Source: an uncultured Eubacteriales bacterium (GTDB taxonomy: Bacteria; Bacillota; Clostridia; Oscillospirales; CAG-272). Taken from it: a stretch of 28,123 nt of DNA. Where the stretch lies: NCBI GenBank assembly GCA_934462825.1, contig CAKSIP010000021.1:1-28123 (forward strand), read 5' to 3'. Under the pieces are notes generated by a model. It was not told the origin of the DNA. It searched no databases and saw only the letters and a list, made by a program, of their open reading frames with translations. The translations under genes and the position numbers were made by a program. This document shows, piece by piece, positions 15,055 through 23,243 of this stretch (position 1 is the stretch's first letter; the number at the start of each line of letters is the position of its first letter).

Positions 15055-15100
15055 AAAAAATCAAGGGGCGTCAAGATCGAATGTCGATATAACGCCCCTT
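15055..15100 (-). terminator. Intrinsic terminator after oppF
   Basis: Arms AAGGGGCGT and ACGCCCCTT (15063-15071 / 15092-15100) have an inner ATCGA/TCGAT pair and are followed on the minus strand by GATTTTTTG. The T-run ends only a few bases before the ribosome site of the next gene (ATG 15038), so that gene may depend on read-through. Confidence 0.82.
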
Positions 15101-15114
15101 TCTGTTGACTACGG

Positions 15115-16437
15115 TCAGATCAATGCAAGCGGCAGCAAAATGCAGAACAATGCTACCAAGGCTCCAATCACACCCAACCCGATCAGCGAGCCTTTTTTGC
15201 ACGCCTTATAATTTCTGTAATACTTTTTCTTTTTGAAGATCAACCATGCCGGAATACCAAGTAAGGGCAGGAAGAAGGAGGCAACGGTGTACCAAATGCT
15301 TCCGGTATCGCCCACAGGGGCGTCAAGAATAAACTCACCGGCCGGAAGGGTTTCCTCCTCCTCACTATGAGAAGCACGCGCCGCTTCTTCTCCCGAAGCA
15401 ATTGTAACCGACTTCAACGGCACATTTTTCTCGCGGATTTGACGATACTGCTCCAGCTCCTCGGCATTACCGAATACATAGTGATTGTGTCCGATGCACT
15501 GCAGGGACGGTTTGTCCTCACTGTAATCGTGCACCGACGGATCATAGGTAAAGAGAATTTTATGCTTTTCCAGCTGTGGATCCGGGATCGGAATCGCCGA
15601 CAACAGCGAGCGTGTATACGGATGCAACGGATAGTTGAAAAGCTCCTCCGCCTCTGCAACCTCCACAATGTCTCCTTTGTAAATAACGCCGATACGGTCG
15701 GAAATAAAGCGCACGATGGAAAGGTCATGGGCGATAAACAGATAGGTCGTCCCGCGTTCCTTTTGGAATTTTTTCAGAAGGTTGAGAACCTGGGCGCGAA
15801 TGGACACATCCAAGGCGGAAATCGGCTCATCGGCCACAACCAGCTCCGGGTTCATAACCATGGCTCTTGCAAGACCGATTCTCTGCCGCTGTCCACCGGA
15901 AAATTCATGCGGATAACGGGTCAGATGCTCGGGAAGAAGGCCGACTTCGTGAATAATTTTCTCGACCTTTTGTACGCGGTCTGCTTCGTTTTTGAAAAGA
16001 TGGAAGTTATACAAGCCTTCCGAAATAATATAATCCACCGTAGCCCGTTCATTCAAAGAAGCCGAGGGATCCTGAAACACCATCTGAATGTTGCGGATAA
16101 CCTCACGATCCAACGAATGGGGGATTTTGCCCGAAATCGGGATGCCCTTGTACAAAATACGTCCTGCCGCACACGGGTTCACGCGGATCACGGCACGTCC
16201 GATCGTGGTTTTTCCGGATCCGGATTCTCCCACCAGCGAAAATGTCTCGCCTTTGTAGATATGAAAGGAGGCGTTTTTCACGGCCTTAACGGCATTATCG
16301 CCTTTTCCAAAGGTAATGTCTACGTTTTCAAGCTGAAGCAAGATCTCGCGTCCGTTTTCGTCGCAAGAACCGTGTTCCGGGAAATGGGAGGCTTTTCTTT
16401 GATCCTTTTTCTTAAATAAATTTTTGAAATTGAACAC
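15115..16437 (-). CDS. oppF: Oligopeptide ABC transporter ATPase, AmiF/OppF type, with C-terminal membrane tail
   Basis: A 440-residue ATPase subunit. Residues about 32-340 match AmiF closely: Walker A GESGSGKTT (about 70-78), Q-loop MVFQDPSASLNERATVDYI, signature FSGGQRQR, Walker B LVVADEP, switch His in IAHDLS, and the OppF-type C-terminal region with HPYTRSLLSAIPIPDP. Normal AmiF is near 308 residues. The extra roughly 100 form an acidic linker (HSEEEETLP) and two hydrophobic helices (about 381-401 and 416-440) split by a basic KKKKYYRNYKACKK stretch, so this cytoplasmic subunit is predicted to be membrane-tethered. The start is a GTG with AGGAGG six bases upstream, next to the oppD stop. 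Confidence 0.93.
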   Translation of the reverse strand: MFNFKNLFKKKDQRKASHFPEHGSCDENGREILLQLENVDITFGKGDNAVKAVKNASFHIYKGETFSLVGESGSGKTTIGRAVIRVNPCAAGRILYKGIPISGKIPHSLDREVIRNIQMVFQDPSASLNERATVDYIISEGLYNFHLFKNEADRVQKVEKIIHEVGLLPEHLTRYPHEFSGGQRQRIGLARAMVMNPELVVADEPISALDVSIRAQVLNLLKKFQKERGTTYLFIAHDLSIVRFISDRIGVIYKGDIVEVAEAEELFNYPLHPYTRSLLSAIPIPDPQLEKHKILFTYDPSVHDYSEDKPSLQCIGHNHYVFGNAEELEQYRQIREKNVPLKSVTIASGEEAARASHSEEEETLPAGEFILDAPVGDTGSIWYTVASFFLPLLGIPAWLIFKKKKYYRNYKACKKGSLIGLGVIGALVALFCILLPLALI

Positions 16438-16447
16438 GACAAACCTC

Positions 16448-18244
16448 CTATATGTTAAACGCTTGCATCAGTCTTGTGTGAATATCCCGGATCGCTTCCG
16501 GCTTTTCAATCTTGGGCGCACGCGGATCCAAAAGCCATGTTTTGGCATAGTGCGTGTCGGTTACGCGGAACATCGGCGGCTCCTTCAACGTATCAATCTT
16601 CAGGCAATGCGGATTGCGCGGCGCAAACGGATCGCCGATAATACGGTTATAGAGAGACGGCGGCGTTCCCGAAATGGAATACAACTTGGTGTTTCGCTCC
16701 GCCAGCTGCGGCAAGGAGGACAGAAGCGCCCAGGTATAAGGATGGCGTGGATCGTAAAACACTTCCTCAACCTTACCCAATTCCACAATCTGTCCGGCAT
16801 AAAGCACAGCCACGCGGTCGGCGATATTGGCCACCACGCCGAGGTCATGCGTAATAAACACGATGGTATAACCAAATTCCTTCTGCAAATCCTTGAGCAA
16901 TTGGAGGATCTGCGCCTGAATCGTCACGTCAAGCGCTGTGGTCGGTTCGTCACAAATCAAGATTTTCGGCTGACAGGACAGGGCAATTGCAATTACGATA
17001 CGCTGGCGCATACCGCCCGAATACTGAAAAGGATAGTCGTCAAACCGTTTTTCCGCATTCGGGATTCCGACTTTTTTCATCAGAATCAACGCGCGCTGTC
17101 TGGCTTCCGCTTCCGAGCATTGCTGATGCTTGATAATAATGGAGGTAATCTGTTTTCCGATGGTGATAATCGGGTTCAGCGATGTCATAGGATCCTGAAA
17201 TACCGTTGCGATCCTACGGCCGCGAATCTGCATCCAGTCTTTGGCGTATTTGATGTTCGCCAAGTTCAGCACGCAGGTACCGTGCAAATAGGTGGGCGTT
17301 TCGTCAAGGTAACGAACGCGGAAGGCAACCTCGTCAAACACATTATTACGGATGTTTTCATCAGAAAGGTCCACACCCATACGCATGGCCTTTTTCATCG
17401 CCTTCAGCAAGCCGAAGGTCAGCTGCATTCGTTTGAAAAAGCCGTAGCGGCCGACCGACAGATAAATCTCCTTGGCCAAAATGCGGTTTCTCTCCTCCAC
17501 CTCCGGCGGCACAGGGGCCGCAATGCTCTGCGACCACTTTTTCAAGAGGTCTTTCCGTGTTTCACGATAGCTTTTCAAAAGTTCGGTATTGTTCTTGACC
17601 GCTTTTTTATGATCGGCCAAAACCTTTTTGCGCTGTTTCTCCAATGCCTTGATTTGCGCTTTATAATCGGCGATTTCGGCATTGCAGGCCTTGATTTTGT
17701 CTTTTTCTTTATGGCTATCGAGTGTCAAGCGGAAGTTAAAGGCTTCCGTTTTGCGGAAAAGCAAATCCTCAATTTTTTCGGAAAGCGCGTAGCTTTCATC
17801 GGCGGAAAGCTGTTTCTTTCTGCGAACGGAGGCATCCAGCTCCAAAATCTGCTTCCAGATTTCAGCGCCGGCTTCCAGCTTGGAGTCCTTATTCAGAGTA
17901 CGATGGCAAAAGCGGATCTGCCATTTTCCAATGCGATTCAAGGGCGCTTTGGTATCGGCCAATTCTTCATCGTCAAAAATGATACGTCCTTCATCAATAA
18001 ATCCATTGGAATCCAACATACCGGCAAAGGTTTTGGTAAACACCGACTTGCCGCTGCCGGATTCTCCCACAATGGCAATGGATTCATTTTCAAAAATGTC
18101 CAGCGAAATACCGCGAATAGCCGTAAGCACGCGGCCGCGGACATGAAACTTAACCATCAGGTCGTTGATCGAAAGGAGAATCTTTTTCTTTTCCTGACCG
18201 TTATTCTCCGCTTCGTTTTGTAATGTCGCTTTTTTATCTTCCAT
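16448..18244 (-). CDS. oppD: Oligopeptide ABC transporter ATPase, AmiE/OppD type, with about 230-residue insertion
   Basis: A 598-residue ATPase; AmiE/OppD proteins are usually 330-360. Walker A GESGSGKS is at 60-67 and the following TKTFAGMLDSNGFIDEG matches AmiE. Instead of about 40 residues to the Q-loop, about 230 extra residues (roughly 99-332) intervene, including a Lys/Glu/Leu-rich coiled-coil stretch (about 183-262). AmiE-like sequence resumes at KDWMQIRG (335-342), then Q-loop TVFQDPMTSLNP, signature YSGGMRQR, Walker B ILICDEPTTALD, switch ITHDLG, and the C-terminal peptide-transporter region PYTWALLSSLPQL. The ATG at 18244 has AAGGAGG six bases upstream; the longer frame to 18352 overlaps oppC and is rejected. 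oppD starts 11 bases after the oppC stop. Confidence 0.94.
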   Translation of the reverse strand: MEDKKATLQNEAENNGQEKKKILLSINDLMVKFHVRGRVLTAIRGISLDIFENESIAIVGESGSGKSVFTKTFAGMLDSNGFIDEGRIIFDDEELADTKAPLNRIGKWQIRFCHRTLNKDSKLEAGAEIWKQILELDASVRRKKQLSADESYALSEKIEDLLFRKTEAFNFRLTLDSHKEKDKIKACNAEIADYKAQIKALEKQRKKVLADHKKAVKNNTELLKSYRETRKDLLKKWSQSIAAPVPPEVEERNRILAKEIYLSVGRYGFFKRMQLTFGLLKAMKKAMRMGVDLSDENIRNNVFDEVAFRVRYLDETPTYLHGTCVLNLANIKYAKDWMQIRGRRIATVFQDPMTSLNPIITIGKQITSIIIKHQQCSEAEARQRALILMKKVGIPNAEKRFDDYPFQYSGGMRQRIVIAIALSCQPKILICDEPTTALDVTIQAQILQLLKDLQKEFGYTIVFITHDLGVVANIADRVAVLYAGQIVELGKVEEVFYDPRHPYTWALLSSLPQLAERNTKLYSISGTPPSLYNRIIGDPFAPRNPHCLKIDTLKEPPMFRVTDTHYAKTWLLDPRAPKIEKPEAIRDIHTRLMQAFNI

Positions 18245-18255
18245 ACCGGGCCTCC

Positions 18256-19245
18256 TTACATATGCGTTCTCGGGTCTGATGCATCTCCGAGATTTTGACC
18301 AACAACATAAAGCACCACGGTTATGATAGAAGCAATGGCAACCGGGCTCCAAAATTCCATTTCCCAGCCGGGTGTCACCATGGCGCTTTGTGCGCCCTGA
18401 ATGAGCTTACCGAGGGAGCGGTCTTTCAAGCCCATGCCGATATACGACAAGAACACTTCCGAAGAAATGTAGGACGGGATTTCCGTTGCGGCCAAGGTCA
18501 CGATAACGGAGGTCATGAAAGGAAGGATGTTCCGCATGGCAATCCGGGTAATCGGGGTTCCGAGGCAGCGAGAGGCCAGGTTGTATTCCCTGTCCCGAAT
18601 GATAACAACCTGCGTTCGGATAAAGTAGGCAATTCCCAGCCAACCGGTTACCGTCATAGCAAAAACCATCGTCCAGAAGCTGGCTGTTAAAATCATCACC
18701 AAAACCGAAATATACAGAATATACGGAACATTTCCGATGATATTGTAGACTTCCGTCATAACAATATCGACCTTTTTGGAAAAGCCCCAAATGGCTCCGA
18801 CCACAACGCCGACAAACAAGTTGACCACTGCGCAGATCAAAGCCAGCGTCAACGAAATTCTCGAACCATACCAAATGGCATCAAAGGTTGACTCGCCCGA
18901 ACCGCCGGCGCCGAGAATCCACTTCAAAGAAAAACCGTATTTCTCAATGGCTTGGGCAGGCGTCAGGTGCTTACCGTTTTCTTCCAGCAGGTAGCGATAC
19001 GGATCCACATCCGGGTTGTATTGGATCACGGCCGGATAAATATAAATAAACATCACCAGCACGGCGAGAATCGCAAGAATCACAATATTCAGTTTCTTTT
19101 TGAAAAATACGCGGAACACCGATTTCCAATAGGAATAGCGAGGTGCCGTGATTTTTTCGCTGTCGGCGGTACTGTTGTCATACGGGGCAAACAGCTCCTC
19201 CTCCGACAGACCGAGTTCTTCTATATTTACAAATTCTTCGTTCAT
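18256..19245 (-). CDS. oppC: Oligopeptide ABC transporter permease, AmiD/OppC type
   Basis: A 329-residue inner-membrane permease. An acidic N-terminal tail (about 1-40) precedes TM1 (LNIVILAILAVLVMFIYIYP). A short outside loop holds WILGAGGSGESTFDAIWYGSR, the AmiD-like version of the OppC GTDxxGRD signature. The EAA-type loop that docks the ATPases reads REYNLASRCLGTPITRIAMRN. About five to six helices in total. ATG 19245 has GAGG seven bases upstream, overlapping the oppB stop, so translation of the two permeases is probably coupled. Confidence 0.94.
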   Translation of the reverse strand: MNEEFVNIEELGLSEEELFAPYDNSTADSEKITAPRYSYWKSVFRVFFKKKLNIVILAILAVLVMFIYIYPAVIQYNPDVDPYRYLLEENGKHLTPAQAIEKYGFSLKWILGAGGSGESTFDAIWYGSRISLTLALICAVVNLFVGVVVGAIWGFSKKVDIVMTEVYNIIGNVPYILYISVLVMILTASFWTMVFAMTVTGWLGIAYFIRTQVVIIRDREYNLASRCLGTPITRIAMRNILPFMTSVIVTLAATEIPSYISSEVFLSYIGMGLKDRSLGKLIQGAQSAMVTPGWEMEFWSPVAIASIITVVLYVVGQNLGDASDPRTHM

Positions 19246-19249
19246 GTTT

Positions 19250-20851
19250 TTACCTCGCCTTTGAAGTGTAGGAAATGCGCGGATCCACCATCGCCATCAA
19301 AATGTCACCCATGATAACCGACAGCACGGACAGCACCGCGTAGAACAGCGTCACACCGACAATTACCGCATTGTCGTATCGGTTGATCGCTTCCGTCAAA
19401 AGGTTTCCGGCGCCGGGAACCACGTACACGCGCTCCGTAATAATGGCACCGGTCAAAGCGCCGAGAATACTGCCGGGGATGCCGTGTACAATGGGAATGA
19501 CCGCGTTTTTCAAGATGTGCTTACTGAAAATTTCCCTCTCCGAAAGTCCGCCGGAACGTGCAAAGCGCACATAATCCGAATTCATCTGATCGATCATATA
19601 GCGGCGCAGCCATTTCATCAGGGTAGCGATGGATGGGAGAGCCAAAGACACAATCGGGAGAACGAACATCAATTTGCTGGTAGAATCCATAAGGAAGGTG
19701 CCCGGCAGGCCGATTTTCGTACCGATTGCCTTAAACAAGAAAATGTAGGCCAAAGACGGGACTGCGATAATAAAGACGATATAAAAGGTTCCCAGCTTAT
19801 CAATCAGCGAATCTTTCTTTCTCGCCATCCAAATGCCGAGCGGGACGCCCAGCAAATAGGCCATAATCGAAGCTAAAATACCAATCACAAAGGAGTAGCC
19901 CATTCTCGACATGCCCGAACGATACAGCGTGCAGGCCGTGTAATCGTCGGTATAGCGTTGATTGTTTCCGATCAGCTTATGAGAGCCGGCCACATACGTC
20001 GCCGTATGCAAATTCTCGGCGCCTTCTTCCTGCAGGCCGGTAGGATAGGTCAACATTTGTTTCACATACGAGCCTTGTGCGTTGGTCATGGTTTGGAACA
20101 CGTCCACCCCCATATTGACGGAGTAGGACTGACCGAGCTTGAGTGTAACCAAGTTCTGATGAATATACGGAAATTGGTCGTCACAATAAAGCAGATATTT
20201 ATATTTGGTACCGTTACCGATAATGGCCGGCGAGAGCTTTTCTCCTCCGTACAGCGGATCCTTCAAAGTAAAAGTCAGGCCGGGGTTTTCCACCGCGATT
20301 TCGGTTTCTTTTGCAGTGTAATGAATATTATCCACGGAAATCAGGTTCGTGAAATAACGAAAAAGCCGAACAAAAACGGAGGTATCTTTGGTTGCGAAAA
20401 GAATCGGATCTCCGCCGGGGACAACGCGGGTGGGCGTCATCATCTCGGCATTTTTGCGTACAACCGTATAACCCTTTGATTCGTAGTATTCGGTGAATTT
20501 TTTGATATAAGCGCGTGTTTGTTCGGAATCGTTGGGGTTTCCGTCGCTGTCAAATTCCTTTCTGGCAATTTTGACAACCGCCGCGCGTTCTTCCTCGGAG
20601 GCAATTTCTCCGTTTTTATACAACTCGTTAATATAGTCGGCATAAGGGACATAGTCCAAATATCCATACTGCTCCCACTGCCGATGCATGTAGGCGATTT
20701 TGGCGTTGCTCTTTATTTTGCTGTACGTCGTATCCGCCGCAAATATGGTGGTGCGATCCATCAATGAATAAACCAAGATCATGACAATGGCCACCACAGC
20801 GATGATGGAGAGAACGCCATGAAGTAAACGCTTCAATAAATACTTTGTCAT
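19250..20851 (-). CDS. oppB: Oligopeptide ABC transporter permease, AmiC/OppB type, with large extracellular domain
   Basis: A 533-residue permease; E. coli-type OppB is near 306 and pneumococcal AmiC near 498. TM1 (11-30) is followed by about 285 predicted outside residues (31-316), then the usual helices from GYSFVIGILASIMAYLLG (318). The EAA docking loop is YVRFARSGGLSEREI, with HILKNAVIP after it, and the end has the family's MVDPRISY. The big outside domain is an AmiC-type trait and could contact the binding protein. The frame opens at a GTG at 20863; ATG 20851 gives the typical MTKYLLKRLL start. Confidence 0.93.
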   Translation of the reverse strand: MTKYLLKRLLHGVLSIIAVVAIVMILVYSLMDRTTIFAADTTYSKIKSNAKIAYMHRQWEQYGYLDYVPYADYINELYKNGEIASEEERAAVVKIARKEFDSDGNPNDSEQTRAYIKKFTEYYESKGYTVVRKNAEMMTPTRVVPGGDPILFATKDTSVFVRLFRYFTNLISVDNIHYTAKETEIAVENPGLTFTLKDPLYGGEKLSPAIIGNGTKYKYLLYCDDQFPYIHQNLVTLKLGQSYSVNMGVDVFQTMTNAQGSYVKQMLTYPTGLQEEGAENLHTATYVAGSHKLIGNNQRYTDDYTACTLYRSGMSRMGYSFVIGILASIMAYLLGVPLGIWMARKKDSLIDKLGTFYIVFIIAVPSLAYIFLFKAIGTKIGLPGTFLMDSTSKLMFVLPIVSLALPSIATLMKWLRRYMIDQMNSDYVRFARSGGLSEREIFSKHILKNAVIPIVHGIPGSILGALTGAIITERVYVVPGAGNLLTEAINRYDNAVIVGVTLFYAVLSVLSVIMGDILMAMVDPRISYTSKAR

Positions 20852-20871
20852 TTCTATTTCCACTCTTTATA

Positions 20872-20908
20872 TACGGCAAGAGGATGGATAAATCCATCCC
20901 CTACCGTA
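20872..20908 (-). promoter_or_regulatory. Hairpin between oppA and oppB
   Basis: Inner arms GGATGGAT (20882-20889) and ATCCATCC (20892-20899) plus outer TACGG/CCGTA form a 37-base stem-loop in the 94-base gap. The T-run after it on the minus strand is poor. It probably stabilises or partly terminates the oppA message so that more binding protein than permease is made, a common arrangement in such operons. Confidence 0.65.
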
Positions 20909-20945
20909 GAATTGTTGTTTATACGTATGCTTTCCCTTTTACGGA

Positions 20946-23177
20946 TCAATAGATACCGAGACACTTGGTCATGTATCCATCGTAATCAGGCAGGAACGCA
21001 TCCAGATACGAAGCAGGATCACCGTAGTCGGGGCCCCAACCGGAAACGTCATAAATGCTGTAGTTCGCATCATAACCATAATCCGTATAGTAACCGGCAT
21101 TGTACCAATCCTGTGCTGTAGCGCACTCTACAAGATTCAGAACAACCTTACCCTCAAGAGCGGCTTCCAAAGAAAGTTTGAAAGCGTTTGCACGGTTCTT
21201 GTAAGCTTCGTTACCGGCATAGCACGGCAGATCAAGCATAATCGGGTTTTCTTTTGTTACTTCGATACCAAGCTCGGCAATGGCCAATGCAAGTTCTTTT
21301 CTTGCTTCTTCCACGTTGTGCCATCCGTCAAAGCCGGCGCTGGATCCAAGTCCATCGGCGCCGCCCTGCGGATCCCAAACCTTGTACTTGAAGCCGTCAG
21401 CCGTAATCTGATCCTGCATGATTGCGCCGTAGAAGGTGCCTGCAGCGTAGGTCTTGTCAGTATCGCCGATTTTGAGAGTGACTTCTTTTTCCAGCTTGAC
21501 AAAGTTACCGGGGGTGAAGCTGTTAATCAAGCTTGTAAGCTTCAGGTCTTCGCCCGTGGTCTGTGCGTTGTAAGCAGCGCGGTCAAGGCTGTACATGATT
21601 GCTGTACGGAAATGCTGGTTGAGGACAGCCTTGTTGCTTCTTTCCTTATCGGCGTCCTTCATAATGGAAGAAGCGGTTTGCTTATCCTGAACATTGGCAT
21701 ATGCCGTACGGTTGATGTTCATGAAGGCCATGAACGCCGTTGCATCTGTATTTGTCACATAGTGATAAGTATCAAACCAGGTCTTATCGGTTCCTTCAAC
21801 CTTATCTTGACGAGCCAACTCCAAAGAGGTGGAGTTCAAGGCTGCGCCGTCAATGACGCCGCTCTTCATGTCGTTGTATGCCTTTGCCTTCTCCTGGCCG
21901 TCATTGAAGTGCCATGTCAAGGTCTTAACGCTTACATTGGCAGCATCCCAATATTTAGCATTTGCTTCAAATTTAATGGTGTTCTTTTCTGTTGCGTTGG
22001 TAACAACATACGGGCCACAGTAAGCAATGCTGTCGGGGTTCTTACCGAACATGTAAGATTCAGCCGAGGGATCATAATCCGCGCCGAACTTACCGCCCTT
22101 AGCTTCGTAGTAGTCCTTGAACAAAGGAGAGAACATGCCGTAACCCATCATAGACAGGAAATAGGTGCACGGCTTTTCCAACGTGTAAACCAGCGTATAG
22201 TCGTCCTCTGCCTTGACACCGACCTTAGCAAAGTCGGTTTCAACGCCGTCGATATAGTCACCGGCACCGGCGATAACGCCCTTCAGAATACCTTCCAAAC
22301 CGCCCTTAGCGTCGAGAAGGTGCTGCAAGCCGGCTACAAAGTCAGCTGCCTTTACTTCACCGATTTCTTTACCGGTGGAATCTACCCACTTCACGCCCTG
22401 GCGGATCTTGAAGGTGTAGGTCAGGCCGTCAGCGGAAACGGTAGGCATAGCCTCTGCCAATGCGGGAACCTGATTGTTCTTTATATCATACTCAAGCAGG
22501 CCGCAAATGGTATTAACAATCGCTTCGCTGTCTGCTGCACGGGATGTAGCAAGTATATCCCATGTCTGCGGATCCGATGCATACGGCATGTCATAGGTGT
22601 TCTTAAACGTATAGCCCTTACCGGTCAGGTAAGCTTTGGCAGCAGCCAAATAAGCGGCTTCGGTCTTGCCGTCGTCGCCTGCGAAGATTGCCTTCAGCGC
22701 AGCTCTGTCTTCCGAGGTGATCGGATTGGTTACCACCAGCATCTTGTAGAAGCGGTTACTATCATTTCCCCAAAGAACGGAGGATGCAGTGTAAGGAACT
22801 GCACGGCTGATCGCATAGGTGCCGCCCTTGCTGGAGCTGGGCATCATAACGCCGGACTCAAGCAATTTAGCCTCTGCAACAGCCATATAAGCAAAACGCT
22901 CCGATATGTCTTCTTTGGAAAGGGCAACCTGGTAAGCCTTGTAAAATTCGCCCAAGATTTGATCATAGAGTTCCTTGGACTTTTTTCCATAGGCTTCCAT
23001 ATCCACTTCACCTGAAGGGGGGGTGTCGGGGCCTTCGCCGGATGCGGATGGAGATGCCGAAGCACCTGGTGTAGAAGGTGTAGGCGTAGGCTTCTCTTCG
23101 TCTTTTTTGCACGCAACAATGCTAAAGCACATGGCAAGTACAAGTGCAAGACAAAGAAGTTTCATCATGGTCTTCAT
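20946..23177 (-). CDS. oppA: Oligopeptide-binding lipoprotein (SBP family 5), apparently circularly permuted
   Basis: A 743-residue exported binding protein that hands peptides to the permease. The signal peptide MKTMMKLLCLALVLAMCFSI leads to lipobox VAC (Cys23), then a Pro/Ser/Ala linker (25-57). Residues about 67-165 (YDQILGEF, ERFAYMAVAEAKLLESGV, YAISRAVPYTASSVL, NRFYKM, PITSEDRAALKAIF) look like the usual end of OppA/AmiA proteins. After a linker, the usual N-terminus starts near 190 (TYDMPYASDPQTWDILATS, then ICGLLEYD, DGLTYTFKIRQGVKW). The protein then runs in normal order to GWGPDYGDPASYLDAF and stops at residue 743, where relatives continue for 80-130 residues. The ATG at 23177 has GGGAGG eight bases upstream. 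Confidence 0.93.
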   Translation of the reverse strand: MKTMMKLLCLALVLAMCFSIVACKKDEEKPTPTPSTPGASASPSASGEGPDTPPSGEVDMEAYGKKSKELYDQILGEFYKAYQVALSKEDISERFAYMAVAEAKLLESGVMMPSSSKGGTYAISRAVPYTASSVLWGNDSNRFYKMLVVTNPITSEDRAALKAIFAGDDGKTEAAYLAAAKAYLTGKGYTFKNTYDMPYASDPQTWDILATSRAADSEAIVNTICGLLEYDIKNNQVPALAEAMPTVSADGLTYTFKIRQGVKWVDSTGKEIGEVKAADFVAGLQHLLDAKGGLEGILKGVIAGAGDYIDGVETDFAKVGVKAEDDYTLVYTLEKPCTYFLSMMGYGMFSPLFKDYYEAKGGKFGADYDPSAESYMFGKNPDSIAYCGPYVVTNATEKNTIKFEANAKYWDAANVSVKTLTWHFNDGQEKAKAYNDMKSGVIDGAALNSTSLELARQDKVEGTDKTWFDTYHYVTNTDATAFMAFMNINRTAYANVQDKQTASSIMKDADKERSNKAVLNQHFRTAIMYSLDRAAYNAQTTGEDLKLTSLINSFTPGNFVKLEKEVTLKIGDTDKTYAAGTFYGAIMQDQITADGFKYKVWDPQGGADGLGSSAGFDGWHNVEEARKELALAIAELGIEVTKENPIMLDLPCYAGNEAYKNRANAFKLSLEAALEGKVVLNLVECATAQDWYNAGYYTDYGYDANYSIYDVSGWGPDYGDPASYLDAFLPDYDGYMTKCLGIY

Positions 23178-23214
23178 TTTAAAATCCTCCCAATTAAAAT
23201 TTATAGGATGTTTC

Positions 23215-23243
23215 ATTATACAATAAAACGGTTTCCTTGTCAA
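23215..23243 (-). promoter_or_regulatory. Sigma-A promoter of the opp operon
   Basis: TTGACA (23243-23238), 17 bases, TATAAT (23220-23215) on the minus strand: a perfect consensus. The leader to oppA is about 30 bases. Confidence 0.9.

Noticed and set aside
16424..18223. A 599-codon open frame on the plus strand opposite oppD, with similar long frames opposite oppA (21318-23015) and lysS (25911-27713)
   Set aside because: The opposite strand encodes clear, motif-complete proteins. The antisense products show no recognisable domain and their openness follows from codon bias in the real genes.
18245..18352. Longer N-terminus for oppD
   Set aside because: It overlaps oppC and lacks a ribosome site, whereas ATG 18244 has AAGGAGG at ideal distance.
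20852..20945. Frameshift or premature stop as the reason oppA lacks its usual C-terminus
   Set aside because: Only 94 bases remain before oppB and no frame there continues the family sequence. The missing segment is instead found at the N-terminus.
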